A DNA stretch of 64,000 nt from Micromonospora violae (GTDB lineage Bacteria; Actinomycetota; Actinomycetes; Mycobacteriales; Micromonosporaceae): the NCBI RefSeq assembly GCF_004217135.1, contig NZ_SHKK01000001.1, forward strand, positions 4,030,001 to 4,094,000. The letters are read 5' to 3'. The stretch's first letter is position 1, and every line of letters begins with the position of its first letter. This document shows positions 42,403 to 51,464 of this stretch, piece after piece. The notes beneath the pieces were generated by a model, which saw only the letters and a list, made by a program, of their open reading frames with translations, was not told the DNA's origin and did no database searches. Position numbers and translations under genes: made by a program.

Positions 42403-43239
42403 TCAGGTCGGGCGGCGGGCGCGCTTCGCCAGGAGCGCGATTAGGAGCAGGGTGGCCAGGGCGGCCAGCAGCACCGCCGGGCCGACCCGGTCGACGGCGT
42501 CGGCCAGGGCTCGCTGGACCTGGGCGGCCACCCGGATGACCGGGTCGTGCAGCGCGTCGCGGCGGCCGGCGGCAAGCCGCAGCTCGTACCAGCCGTACCA
42601 GGCGACATAGCCGCCGGCGAGCAGCAGCACCAGGCCACTGAGCCGGGGCACCAACGCACCGGCGACGCGCAGCCGGGCCACCAGGCCGTCGCGCACCAGC
42701 GCCACCCCGAGCGCGGCGACCGCGACCACCAGACCCATCCCGAGGGCGTACGCGCCGAACAGCGCCAACCCCTGGCCGGTCGAGCCGGCCTGGAGGCTGG
42801 TCACCACGATGGCCAGGAACGGGGCGATGGCGCAGCCGAGCGACGCCAACGCGTACGCCGCGCCGAACAGCGCCATCGACGGCCAGGACCGGGTCAGCCG
42901 GGGGGCTCGGGCGGACCAGCCGGGGGCGGGCAGCCGCCGACCGGCCAGCAGCCAGCAGCCGGCCAGCACCAGCAGCACACCGAGCGCCACCGTCAGCCAC
43001 GGCAGCCGGGGCCGCAGCCACCCGGCCAGCGGCGCGAGCGCCAGGCCGAACGCGCCGAACACCAGCACGTACCCCACTGTCAGCCCGGCCGCCGCGGTGA
43101 GCGCGCGGCCGACCGCGCCGCGGGTGTCCGACGTCCCGGCGACCAACAGCGAGAGGTACGCGGGCAGCAACGCGAAGCCGCACGGGTTGACCGCGCCGAG
43201 CATGCCGGCGGTCAGCGCGAGCAGCAGGGCGGCGGTCAC
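42403..43239 (-). CDS. ccdA: CcdA-type thiol-electron membrane transporter
   Basis: A 278-residue membrane protein with six or more helices that carries reducing power across the membrane, for cytochrome c maturation or other thiol repair. The two redox cysteines lie in VNPCGFALLP (helix 1) and SLGCAIAPF (helix 4). The C-terminus extends past the usual six helices (ending LLIALLAKRARRPT). Its GTG overlaps the TlpA-like stop by 4 bases, so the two are one functional unit. Confidence 0.93.
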   Translation of the reverse strand: MTAALLLALTAGMLGAVNPCGFALLPAYLSLLVAGTSDTRGAVGRALTAAAGLTVGYVLVFGAFGLALAPLAGWLRPRLPWLTVALGVLLVLAGCWLLAGRRLPAPGWSARAPRLTRSWPSMALFGAAYALASLGCAIAPFLAIVVTSLQAGSTGQGLALFGAYALGMGLVVAVAALGVALVRDGLVARLRVAGALVPRLSGLVLLLAGGYVAWYGWYELRLAAGRRDALHDPVIRVAAQVQRALADAVDRVGPAVLLAALATLLLIALLAKRARRPT

Positions 43240-43880
43240 GCCCCGGCCAGTGCGGCGACCTTGGCGGTGAGCGCCTCACCGTCCAGGAAGCCCTGGTGGA
43301 CGATTGCGCCGTTCCGGTCGATGACCACGAAGATGCTCTGCTCGGTCACCTTGAACCGCTTCCAGAGCACTCCCTTGCTGTCCTCGATCTGTGGTGTCGC
43401 GCCGAGCTCGAACTCGGTGACGAACTCCTTCATGGCCTTGCGCTCGCCGAGCCCGGCGACACCGACGATCGGCACGGTGTCCCGGTACTTCGGTGCGATC
43501 TCGGCCACCGTCCAGGCCTGGCTGGCGCAGGTGGCGCACCACGGCGCCCAGAACCACAGCACCACGGGTCTGCCGGCGAGCTGTGCCGCGTCGAACGCCG
43601 CCCCGCCGAGGGTGGTCCCGGTGAAGCGCAGAACGTCCGGAACCTGCGCCGGGGCGGCGGGTGGTCCGCCGGTCGCCGCGTCGCTCGGCGGAGACGGTGA
43701 GTCGGTCGAGGCCGGGGCCGATCCGGCGGCGGCGGGTCCACCCGGGGCGGTGCCGGTGCAGGCCGCAGCGCCGAACAGGGCCACGACGAGCGCCCCGACG
43801 GTGGCGGCCCGGCGCAACTGCCCGGCCGCTGGAACGCGGCGCAGCTGCCCGGCCCTTGTCAACGCCATGCCGATCCGCAT
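43236..43880 (-). CDS. TlpA/ResA-like thioredoxin-fold lipoprotein
   Basis: A 214-residue lipoprotein with lipobox FGAAAC and a Ser/Pro-rich linker. The redox domain has WAPWCATCASQ (CxxC) and the cis-Pro region GATPQIEDSKG. It sits outside the membrane and should receive electrons from CcdA (next gene, coupled by overlap). The ATG at 43880 has GGAGAAG upstream. An N-terminal internal near-repeat (AGQLRR...AGQLRR) precedes the signal helix. Confidence 0.92.
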   Translation of the reverse strand: MRIGMALTRAGQLRRVPAAGQLRRAATVGALVVALFGAAACTGTAPGGPAAAGSAPASTDSPSPPSDAATGGPPAAPAQVPDVLRFTGTTLGGAAFDAAQLAGRPVVLWFWAPWCATCASQAWTVAEIAPKYRDTVPIVGVAGLGERKAMKEFVTEFELGATPQIEDSKGVLWKRFKVTEQSIFVVIDRNGAIVHQGFLDGEALTAKVAALAGA

Positions 43881-43931
43881 CCGCTTCTCCGTTCCGGTCC
43901 GGAAGGGACCCTTGCCGGGCCTGACGCTTAA

Positions 43932-45395
43932 CTATTCGGCCTTGGCGAGCCGCAGAGCCAGCTCCGGGCAGACCTTGACCGCCTTCAGCGCGCCCTCCCG
44001 CAGCCAGGTCGGCACCGGGGTGGCCGGGAAGGCGGGATATCCGTTCGCGTCGAGCCGGATGAAGTCCGGTACGACGTGCGCGCAGAGGCCGTGCCCGTCA
44101 CAGCGCGACCAGTCCAGGGTGAGCTTCTGCGGGTTCGCGTCGGGCGCGCCCGGCAGCCCCATCACGCCCTTGACCCGTCGGCCACAACCGTCGCCGGTGC
44201 TGTGCAGCCGCAGGTCCTCGCTGAAGACCTCGATCGCGGAGAGCGCGAACCGGGCGGTGCCGTCCGGGTGGCTGCACGCGCCCCGGCCCTTCACCTCGCC
44301 GGCCGCGGCGCGCACCACGTCCGCCGGTTGGCTGCCGGCGACGGCCAGGTCCACCGCGCGGGCCAGGTCCGGCAGGCCCATCTTGCACGGGCCGCACTGC
44401 CCGGCGGACTCGCCAGCCAGGTAGCGGACCACCTGGGCGGCCTCGCCGAGCGGGCAGGTGTCGACACCGATCGGGACGATGATGCCCGCGCCGAGGGTGC
44501 CGCCGACCGCAGCCAGGCCCTTGCGGGAGACCTCGGCCTTCTCCGCCGCCTCCGGGGTGATCCACTTGCCGTGGTAGCCGCCCATCAGGATGCCCTGGAC
44601 GTCCGGCACCTCGCACAGGTCAAGGACGTCACGCAACGGCATCCCGGCGGTGCACTCCACCACGGCCGGTCGGCCCGCCGCGCCGGTCACGGTGAGCAGC
44701 ACGGTGCCCGGCTCGTCGTCGGTGCCGAGCGCCGCGTACTCGTACGGGCCCAGTCGGGCGCCGACGGCGAGCTGGGCGTACGTCTCGGCGTTGGACAGCA
44801 GGGTGGGCAGACCGCTGACCCCGGAGTCGCTGGAGCGCTTCTTGGTGCCCGGTGGGATGTGCGGCAGCCCGTTGATCCCGTTGACCAGGGCACCCCCCTC
44901 GCCGGAGATGAACCGGTGCGGCACGGTGACGATCGTCGTCTGCACCGGCATCCGGCGCTCGTCGAGAGCCTCCATCAGCGAGTCCCGGCCGACCCCGTCG
45001 TCGGCCACGCCGATGACGATCTCGTCGGCGTCCAGCGCGTAGGCGGCCAGCGCCGCGCCGTCCAGGATCAGGTGCGGGGCGCGGGTCAGCAGCACCTTGT
45101 CCTTCCAGCTGGCCGGCTCCCCCTCGGTGGCGTTGACCACCACCACTGCGGCGAGGTCCTGCCGTTCGCAGGACTCCAGCACCGCGCGCAGCTTGCGGGC
45201 GAACGGGAACCCGGCACCACCCTTGCCCTTGAGTTGCATGCCCTCGGCGAGCCGGAGCAGCTGCGCCGGTTCCATCGGGCCGATCGGTCCGTGCACGTCC
45301 TCGTGCGCGATCAGGTCGAGCCGGCCGTACTCGGCGAAACCGGCGGTGAGCCGGGGCTCGCCCACGCAGGCGACCGGCGGCACGGCGGTCCGCAT
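43932..45395 (-). CDS. NuoF-like NADH dehydrogenase fused to a 3Fe-4S-type ferredoxin
   Basis: A 487-residue flavoprotein. The complex-I 51-kDa parts are present: FMN region GKGGAGFPFARKL, NADH/flavin motif NATEGEPASWKDKVLL, and the Fe-S cluster set CGPCKMGL..GACSHP. The C-terminal ~70 residues form a small ferredoxin with CDGHGLCAHVVPDFI and VCPEL. The three-Cys pattern, with Ala/His where a fourth would be, suggests a 3Fe-4S cluster. It is not part of a nuo operon. The ATG at 45395 overlaps the TGA of the upstream ferric-reductase-like gene (TGATG). It probably feeds electrons from NADH to that membrane cytochrome. Confidence 0.87.
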   Translation of the reverse strand: MRTAVPPVACVGEPRLTAGFAEYGRLDLIAHEDVHGPIGPMEPAQLLRLAEGMQLKGKGGAGFPFARKLRAVLESCERQDLAAVVVVNATEGEPASWKDKVLLTRAPHLILDGAALAAYALDADEIVIGVADDGVGRDSLMEALDERRMPVQTTIVTVPHRFISGEGGALVNGINGLPHIPPGTKKRSSDSGVSGLPTLLSNAETYAQLAVGARLGPYEYAALGTDDEPGTVLLTVTGAAGRPAVVECTAGMPLRDVLDLCEVPDVQGILMGGYHGKWITPEAAEKAEVSRKGLAAVGGTLGAGIIVPIGVDTCPLGEAAQVVRYLAGESAGQCGPCKMGLPDLARAVDLAVAGSQPADVVRAAAGEVKGRGACSHPDGTARFALSAIEVFSEDLRLHSTGDGCGRRVKGVMGLPGAPDANPQKLTLDWSRCDGHGLCAHVVPDFIRLDANGYPAFPATPVPTWLREGALKAVKVCPELALRLAKAE

Positions 45396-46933
45396 CACTT
45401 CGCCTCACCCCGCAGCCCGGCCCAGTACGCCCCGTCCACCGCGTCGGCACTGGCCTTGCGGCGCTTGGCGGAGCGGCCCTCGCCGGCGGCCCGCTTGGCG
45501 CGGCGGGACGCCAGGTCGACCAGGGTCGGGGTGTCGTCGACGGGCGGCGGCACCTCGTCCGGCACGTACCGGGCCGGCGGGCGCCAGTAGTCCGGCTCTT
45601 CGGGCAGGTCGTCCTCGACGCTGTGCCGGCCGCTGCCGCTGCGCGGGGCGGACGAGATCGGCTCGGCGGAGACCGGGCCGGCGGAGATGGGTTCGGCGGC
45701 CTGCCACCGGCGTGGGCTGTCCCACGGCTCCTCGGGCTCGTCGAGGGCCGGCAGCGGCGGCGTCGAGTAGCGGCTGCCGTCGTCCTCGCTGCGGGAGCGG
45801 CGACGGGACCGTTCGGCGGCCGGCTCGTCGGCACGTCGCCGGCCGGTGGGGACGGCTTCGTCGCGTCGACGGGTATCGGTCTCCTCCACGCTGCGGCGGG
45901 CCGGTCGGCGGTTCGTCGGCTCCTCCTCGGCTCGTCGGCCGCGCGAGGACCGTTCGGTGTCGCGGCGGGCGGCCGGCTCCTCCTCCCGGCGGCGTCGGCT
46001 GGGCCGGGCCGGCTCGACGAGGGAACCGGGCTCGGGCACCACCGGGACGGTGAACCGTTCCGGGTCGCGCCGCGCGGCCGGGGCGGCCCAGGTGGCGGTC
46101 GTGGTGTCCGCCCAGGCGGGACGCTTGTCGGCGGCCTTCGGGCGCCGACCCAACCCGGCCAGCAGCGTTCGGGCGGTCTTCGCCTCCTCGGCCCGACCAA
46201 CCATCACCGCGTTGCGCACCGCGGCCTGGTGCTGCTCCCGGCTGCGCCGACCGATGGTGACCGAGAACCGGACCAGCAGGGCCAGCACCACCAGCAGGAC
46301 GCAGCCGAGGTAGCTGAGCACCACCCAGGGCGCTGCGGCCCGGCCGGCGTTGAGGCCGTGCAGGATGGCGAACGGCCAGGCCAGGTACGCGGTGGAGTGC
46401 AGCGTGCGCCACAGCCACTTCGGACCGACACCGGCGAAGCGGGCCCGGATGATGCCGGTCCAGATCACGCTGACCATCAGCAGGGCGGCCACCGTGCCGA
46501 GCCCGACGTAGAGCCCTCCGCCGCCGACGAACGGCACCAGCGCGTCGGTCGCCGCCGCCCGCCCGGTGCCGATCTTGGTGAGGACGTGGAAGCCGAGCCC
46601 GGCCACGCCCAGCACGCCGGTGGCCCGGTGCGCCGACTGCAGCAGCACCCGGTGCGGGATCCGCAGCACCAGCCGGTCGGTGGCGAGCAGGCCGAACATC
46701 ACGGTGAGGCTCAACGCCACCAGGGAGACCACCCCGGCGAAGAACTCGGTGAAGAAGAAGCCGTACGCGTACGCCGTCTGGCCCGCGCCGGTCAGCATGA
46801 TCGCCGCCCAGAGCGCGGCGAGGACCGACGCGATCAGCAGGGCGGCCGCCGGCCGCGACTGGGTGCGTACCCCCCGACTGCTGGCGCTGGTCCGGACGGT
46901 CGCCGCCTTCTTGTCCTGCTGTGCCCGGGCCAT
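45395..46933 (-). CDS. Ferric-reductase-like transmembrane protein with long charged tail
   Basis: A 512-residue protein from an ATG at 46933 (GAGGAG 4 bases upstream). Residues about 25-235 hold six membrane helices with heme-type histidines (SAHRATGVLG, GLGFHVLTK, RTLHSTAYLAW, AILHGLNAG), like the ferric reductase/NOX b-type cytochrome family. The remaining ~270 residues are low-complexity Arg/Glu/Ser/Pro-rich and probably disordered in the cytosol. The NuoF-like gene is directly coupled downstream. A transmembrane NADH-to-acceptor electron path is inferred; the acceptor is unknown. It is divergent from the alpha-amylase. Confidence 0.85.
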   Translation of the reverse strand: MARAQQDKKAATVRTSASSRGVRTQSRPAAALLIASVLAALWAAIMLTGAGQTAYAYGFFFTEFFAGVVSLVALSLTVMFGLLATDRLVLRIPHRVLLQSAHRATGVLGVAGLGFHVLTKIGTGRAAATDALVPFVGGGGLYVGLGTVAALLMVSVIWTGIIRARFAGVGPKWLWRTLHSTAYLAWPFAILHGLNAGRAAAPWVVLSYLGCVLLVVLALLVRFSVTIGRRSREQHQAAVRNAVMVGRAEEAKTARTLLAGLGRRPKAADKRPAWADTTTATWAAPAARRDPERFTVPVVPEPGSLVEPARPSRRRREEEPAARRDTERSSRGRRAEEEPTNRRPARRSVEETDTRRRDEAVPTGRRRADEPAAERSRRRSRSEDDGSRYSTPPLPALDEPEEPWDSPRRWQAAEPISAGPVSAEPISSAPRSGSGRHSVEDDLPEEPDYWRPPARYVPDEVPPPVDDTPTLVDLASRRAKRAAGEGRSAKRRKASADAVDGAYWAGLRGEAK

Positions 46934-47121
46934 CTGCTCCTCGATCGTCTCGCGGCGGCGCACCACCGGCCGACCCCTGCTCCCCCATCCAGTACGGACC
47001 GGCGGGGCGCGCGGATCACCCGCCGCCGAAAAAATTCTGGGCCGACATCGAACCGAGGGGCCCGGCCGTGCGTTGTGGCCGCTCCCCGTCACCGACCCGG
47101 ACAGCGACGGATGTCCATGCA

Positions 47122-47169
47122 TTGACAGCCCTCGCAACACGCTTGTAACTTTTCAGCAAGGGTTGCAAG
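47122..47169 (+). promoter_or_regulatory. Alpha-amylase promoter and LacI/MalR-type operator
   Basis: TTGACA (47122-47127) and TAACTT (47146-47151) make a promoter with an 18-base spacer. An inverted pair CTTGTAAC (47142-47149) and GTTGCAAG (47162-47169), one mismatch, overlaps the -10. CTTGNAA-type half sites are common in actinomycete amylase control regions bound by MalR-like repressors. The 294-base gap 46934-47227 also holds the ferric-reductase promoter, for which I see no clear boxes. Confidence 0.65.
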
Positions 47170-47227
47170 ATTTCGACAACTCGGCTCCCCCACCGCACCA
47201 CCACCCCCGCCCCCGTCAGGAGTCCCC

Positions 47228-48673
47228 ATGCACCGACGTCGACGCGGCTCGGCGCTCCTCGCCCTCGGCCTGATCGCCAGCCTGCTCGTCCCCAGCACCG
47301 TGACGGCGCCCCCGGCCGTCGCCGCCCCGTCCGGCGGCAAGAAGGTCATCGTCCAGCTCTTCGAGTGGAACTGGCCCTCGGTGGCCAGCGAGTGCCAGAG
47401 CACCCTCGGCCCGAAGGGGTACGGCTACGTGCAGGTCTCACCCCCGCAGGAGCACGTGCGGGGCAACCAGTGGTGGCTGGCGTACCAGCCGGTCAGCTAT
47501 CGGATCGAGTCCCGCAAGGGCACCCGGGCCCAGTTCCAGTCGATGGTGAACACCTGCCACGCCGCCGGGGTCAAGGTCATCGTCGACGCGGTGATCAACC
47601 ACATGTCCGGTCAGGACAACGGCGGCACCGGCTGGGCCGGCTCGTCCTACTCGCACTACGACTACCCGGGCATCTACCAGACCCAGGACTTCCACCACTG
47701 CGGACGCAACGGCGGCGACGACATCGCCAACTACAACGACCGGTACGAGGTGCAGAACTGCGAACTGGTCAACCTCTCCGACCTGAAGACCGAGTCGGAC
47801 TACGTCCGTACGAAGATCGCCTCGTACCTCAACGACCTGCTCTCGCTCGGCGTGGACGGTTTCCGGCTGGACGCCAGCAAGCACATGCCGGCCGCCGACA
47901 TCGCCGCGATCAAGGGCAAGTTGTCGCGCTCGGCGTACCTCGTCCAGGAGGTCATCCACGGTGCCGGCGAGCCGATCCAGCCGACCGAGTACACCGGCAA
48001 CGGCGACGTGCACGAGTTCCGCTACGGCAAGGACCTGGCCCGGGTGTTCCGCTCCGAACGGCTGGCGTACCTGCGCAACTTCGGCGAGGGCTGGGGGCAC
48101 CTGCCCACCGGCCCGGCGTCGGTGTTCGTCGACAACCACGACACCCAACGCGACTCCGGCGGAGTGTTGACCTACAAGGACCGCGGGATCTACGCCCTGG
48201 CGAACGCCTTCATGCTGGCCTGGCCGTACGGCTCCCCCACCGTCATGTCCAGCTACACCTTCAGCAGCCGGGACGCCGGCCCGCCGTCGGACGGTGCCAA
48301 CAAGACGCTCAACACCACCTGCTACTCCGGCTGGGAATGTGAACACCGCTGGCCGGTGATCGCCAACATGGTCGGCTTCCGCAACGCCACCGAGGGCGCC
48401 GGCGTGGCCAACTGGTACGGCAACGGCAACAACCACATCGCGTTCAGTCGCAGCGGCAAGGGCTACCTCACCGTCAACGACGAGGATGCCGCGGTGAACG
48501 GCCGCTCCTACTTCAGCGGGCTGCCCGCCGGCCGATACTGCGACGTCATCCACGGCACGTACGCGGGCGGCACGTGCAGCGGACCGGTGATCACGGTGGA
48601 CGGTAACGGCTGGTTCGCGGCCAACGTACCGGCACATGACGCGGTCGCCATCCACATCGGCGCGCGACTCTAG
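47228..48673 (+). CDS. Secreted alpha-amylase (GH13)
   Basis: Hydrolyses internal alpha-1,4 bonds of starch outside the cell. It has 481 residues. The signal peptide ends near APPAVAAPS. The conserved regions are complete: DAVINH, GFRLDASKH (nucleophile D215), QEVIHG (acid/base E241) and FVDNHD (D305). Strong similarity to animal-type/Streptomyces amylases is suggested by FEWNWPSVASEC and YVQVSPPQEHV. No starch-binding domain is attached. It likely responds to maltose through the upstream operator. Confidence 0.96.
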   Translation: MHRRRRGSALLALGLIASLLVPSTVTAPPAVAAPSGGKKVIVQLFEWNWPSVASECQSTLGPKGYGYVQVSPPQEHVRGNQWWLAYQPVSYRIESRKGTRAQFQSMVNTCHAAGVKVIVDAVINHMSGQDNGGTGWAGSSYSHYDYPGIYQTQDFHHCGRNGGDDIANYNDRYEVQNCELVNLSDLKTESDYVRTKIASYLNDLLSLGVDGFRLDASKHMPAADIAAIKGKLSRSAYLVQEVIHGAGEPIQPTEYTGNGDVHEFRYGKDLARVFRSERLAYLRNFGEGWGHLPTGPASVFVDNHDTQRDSGGVLTYKDRGIYALANAFMLAWPYGSPTVMSSYTFSSRDAGPPSDGANKTLNTTCYSGWECEHRWPVIANMVGFRNATEGAGVANWYGNGNNHIAFSRSGKGYLTVNDEDAAVNGRSYFSGLPAGRYCDVIHGTYAGGTCSGPVITVDGNGWFAANVPAHDAVAIHIGARL

Positions 48674-48680
48674 GGCCTGG

Positions 48681-48724
48681 CCGGGGCCTCCGGACGGCGG
48701 TTTTAGCCGAACCGGGGGCCCCGG
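48681..48724 (+). terminator. Terminator after the alpha-amylase
   Basis: Outer 13-base arms CCGGGGCCTCCGG / CCGGGGGCCCCGG (one mismatch) enclose an inner CGGC..GCCG pair around GGTTTTA, 7 bases past the stop. Confidence 0.75.
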
Positions 48725-48750
48725 AGCATTCGCCACCATAGAGTGGTTTC

Positions 48751-49662
48751 GTGTCGTTTGACCGAAAGTCTCCGTCTCGTCGCCGCGGGCTCTGGGTGAC
48801 CGCCGCGATCGGCGTACCCGTGTTGCTGGTGACCGCGCTGCTGGTCGGCCAGGCCCTCACCCCGAGCTCGACGGCCCCCGAGGACCGCACCGTGGTGGTG
48901 GCCGACCCGACCCCGAGCAGTGTGGAGCAGAGCCCGGAGGAGTCGATCCCACCGGCCGCGCCCGCCCCGGACGGGCTGCCGGTGGTCGACTACGACCCCG
49001 CACCCAAAGGGTTCCCCGCCGATCCGGCCAGCATGGACGTCACGCCGCTGACCGAGGGCGCGCACCCGACCAGACGGATCGCCGCGTACGACGCGCCGGG
49101 CGGTCGTCCGCGCGCCTTCCTCGAACCGACGATCCGCGGTGTCGAGCTGACCATGCCGATCGCCCAGCGGCGCGCCGGCTGGACGGCCGTCCTGCTGCCC
49201 TCAGCCAACCGACGGCTCGCCTGGCTCCCTCCCGGCGGGTTCGAGACCGTGCCACTGCGCGACCAGATCGTGGTGGAACGCAAGGTCCACCGGCTCACCT
49301 GGTACCGGGCCGGCAAGGCGGTGCGCTCCTGGGAGGTCAGCCTCGGCCAGTCCGGCCAGGAGACGCCACTCGGGCGGACCTTCATCCTGGGCCGCACCCC
49401 ACCGCCGGAGTCGGTCTACGGCGGGGTGGACATCTACGCCCTCGGTTCGGTGCCGGACGACCCGGAGTCGGTGCCCGACGGGCTGCGCGGCGCGCACATC
49501 GGCGTGCACACCTGGCACAACGACGACGAGTTGGGCGAGAACACCACCAACGGCTGCATCCGGCTGACCCGCAGCGGTCAGCGGGAACTGCTCGCCGAGG
49601 TCCGCCCCGGCAGCAGCGTCGTCGTGGTCGACCAACTGGCCGCCCCGCCACCGACCGCCTGA
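48751..49662 (+). CDS. L,D-transpeptidase (YkuD family)
   Basis: A 303-residue membrane-anchored or secreted enzyme that makes 3-3 peptidoglycan cross-links or attaches proteins. An N-terminal helix (GLWVTAAIGVPVLLVTALLVG) and Pro-rich linker precede the YkuD domain (from about residue 170). The catalytic C269 is in NTTNGCIRL with His in IGVHTWHN. The usual SHGCIRL is TNGCIRL, a tolerated variation. The GTG at 48751 starts it. Confidence 0.92.
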   Translation: MSFDRKSPSRRRGLWVTAAIGVPVLLVTALLVGQALTPSSTAPEDRTVVVADPTPSSVEQSPEESIPPAAPAPDGLPVVDYDPAPKGFPADPASMDVTPLTEGAHPTRRIAAYDAPGGRPRAFLEPTIRGVELTMPIAQRRAGWTAVLLPSANRRLAWLPPGGFETVPLRDQIVVERKVHRLTWYRAGKAVRSWEVSLGQSGQETPLGRTFILGRTPPPESVYGGVDIYALGSVPDDPESVPDGLRGAHIGVHTWHNDDELGENTTNGCIRLTRSGQRELLAEVRPGSSVVVVDQLAAPPPTA

Positions 49663-49678
49663 GCGCCGGAGCGGACGG

Positions 49679-50311
49679 TCACTCGCCGAGCAGCCAGCCG
49701 TTCTGCTCGGCGACCCGGATCGCGTCGGCCCGGTTACGCGCACCGGTCTTGCCGATCGCCGCCGACAGATGGTTGCGTACCGTCCCCTCGGACAGGTGCA
49801 GCACCCGGGCCAGGTCGGCGACGGTGCCACCGCCGCGCGCGGTCCGCAGCACCTCGGTCTCCCGCTCGGTCAGCGGGCTGACGCCGACGGCCAGCGTCTC
49901 CGCGGCCAGTGTCGGGTCGACCACCCGCAGGCCCGCGTGCACCCGGCGGACCGCGTCGGCGAGCTGCCGGGCCGGGGTGTCCTTGACCACGAAACCGCTC
50001 GCACCGGCCTCCATCGCCCGGCGAAGGTAACCGGGTCGACCGAAGGTGGTCACCACCAGCACCCGGCAGGTCGGCAGCGCGGCCCGCAACTGGGCGGTGG
50101 CGGCGATCCCGTCCAGGCCGGGCATCTCGACGTCCAGCAGGGCGACGTCGGGGGCGCTGCGTCGAGCCTCGGGCACCACCTCGTCGCCCCGGCCGACCTC
50201 GGCGACCACGGTCAGGTCCTCCTCCAGCGAGAGCAGGGCGGCCAGCGCACCCCGGACCAGCGCCTGGTCGTCGGCGAGCAGCAGCCTGATCGGCGCGGGT
50301 TCGGCGCTCAC
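49679..50311 (-). CDS. Response regulator, NarL/FixJ (DesR-like)
   Basis: A 210-residue regulator. The receiver has LLADDQALVRGAL, phospho-Asp in VALLDVEMPGLDG, Thr in VLVVTTFGRPGYL and Lys in GFVVKDTPARQ. The LuxR helix-turn-helix is LTERETEVLRTARGGGTVADLARVL. Its GTG overlaps the kinase stop by 4 bases. It is the last gene of an ABC-transporter/two-component operon (51465-53160) and probably controls that transporter. Confidence 0.94.
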   Translation of the reverse strand: MSAEPAPIRLLLADDQALVRGALAALLSLEEDLTVVAEVGRGDEVVPEARRSAPDVALLDVEMPGLDGIAATAQLRAALPTCRVLVVTTFGRPGYLRRAMEAGASGFVVKDTPARQLADAVRRVHAGLRVVDPTLAAETLAVGVSPLTERETEVLRTARGGGTVADLARVLHLSEGTVRNHLSAAIGKTGARNRADAIRVAEQNGWLLGE

Positions 50312-51447
50312 CGGGCATCCTCCGGCGCGTGCACCCGCAGCAGAAAACCGTCGCCCTCCGGCCGCTTACCCACGGTCACCGCCGCGTCGAGCCGCCGCGC
50401 CCGCTCCCGCAAGCCGACCAGCCCGTGCCCGCTCGGGTCGGGAGTGGACGGGCCACGGCCATCGTCACTGACCTCGACCCGATCCGGGCGCACCCTGATC
50501 ACGCAGCACCGCGCCCCGCTGTGCCGGACCACGTTGGTCACCCCTTCCCGTACCGCCCAGCCGAACAACTGATCCCACTGCTGCGGCAGCTCCGGCACCT
50601 CCGTCGACACGTCCGCCGCGATGCCCGCCGCGGCCAGCGCCGAACGGGCGCCGGCCAACTCCGCGGCGAGACTGACCTCGCGGTACGCCCCGACCGTCTG
50701 TCGTACATCGGCCAGCGCGGTCCGCGCCAGCGCCTCCACCTCGGCGATCTCGGCGGCGGCCCGCTCCCGGTCGACGTCGAGCAGGCGCCCGGCCAACTCG
50801 GCCTTGATCGCCACCACGGTCAGCGAGTGCCCGAGGATGTCGTGCAGGTCGCGGGCGGCGCGGGCCCGCTCCTCGGCGACCGCGAGCCGACCGATCTCCT
50901 GTTGGGCGGCCCGGAGTTCGCTGTTGCGCTGGGCCAACTGGGACACCCCGAACATGGCGAACGAGGCGAGCAGCACCGCGAAGACGATGCCGTGCTCCGC
51001 CTCCCACCCCGCCACCAGCTCGGACGTCAGCACGGGGGTCACGGCGCAGAGCACCACGACGGCCAGCGACTCCCCCAGCGGCAGCAGGAACACCGCCGCG
51101 GCGGCAACGTAGACCAGAGTGGCCAGCCAGTCCCCGCCGGTGCCCGGCATACTGGCCAGGCCCACCGCGAACAGCAGCAACAGCCCGGCCCGGGCCCGAC
51201 CGACCGGAATCGGCAGCAGCGACTGACGCAGCTTGCGGGCCCACTGGAACAGCAGCACGTAGCCGACGCTGAACGCGACCAGGGCCGCCACACCGACGAG
51301 CCGCCGCCACGGCGCCGGCTGGTGCAGCGCGGTGGCGAGCGGCACGTTGAGGAAGAACAACCAGACGGCGGCCAGCAGCCAGCCGGTGACCCGCCAGTGG
51401 CGGCTCACCGGCCGGGGCTGCCCGGTCGAGAGGTCCATCGGGTTCAC
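50308..51447 (-). CDS. Sensor histidine kinase, DesK type
   Basis: A 379-residue kinase with five or so N-terminal membrane helices (to about residue 155). A coil follows, then the H-box ERARAARDLHDILGHSLTVVAI with the phospho-acceptor His, the N-box region VREGVTNVVRHS, and the G-box HGLVGLRERARRLDA. The start may be GTG 51447 or ATG 51438; neither has a good ribosome-binding site. It is 17 bases after the ABC permease stop, so it is likely co-transcribed. Confidence 0.93.
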   Translation of the reverse strand: MNPMDLSTGQPRPVSRHWRVTGWLLAAVWLFFLNVPLATALHQPAPWRRLVGVAALVAFSVGYVLLFQWARKLRQSLLPIPVGRARAGLLLLFAVGLASMPGTGGDWLATLVYVAAAAVFLLPLGESLAVVVLCAVTPVLTSELVAGWEAEHGIVFAVLLASFAMFGVSQLAQRNSELRAAQQEIGRLAVAEERARAARDLHDILGHSLTVVAIKAELAGRLLDVDRERAAAEIAEVEALARTALADVRQTVGAYREVSLAAELAGARSALAAAGIAADVSTEVPELPQQWDQLFGWAVREGVTNVVRHSGARCCVIRVRPDRVEVSDDGRGPSTPDPSGHGLVGLRERARRLDAAVTVGKRPEGDGFLLRVHAPEDAR

Positions 51448-51464
51448 GCTAGCGGCCCGGCCGG

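Noticed and set aside
43932..45395. A true complex I nuoF gene
   Set aside because: No other nuo genes nearby, it has a fused C-terminal ferredoxin, and its partner is a ferric-reductase-like cytochrome.
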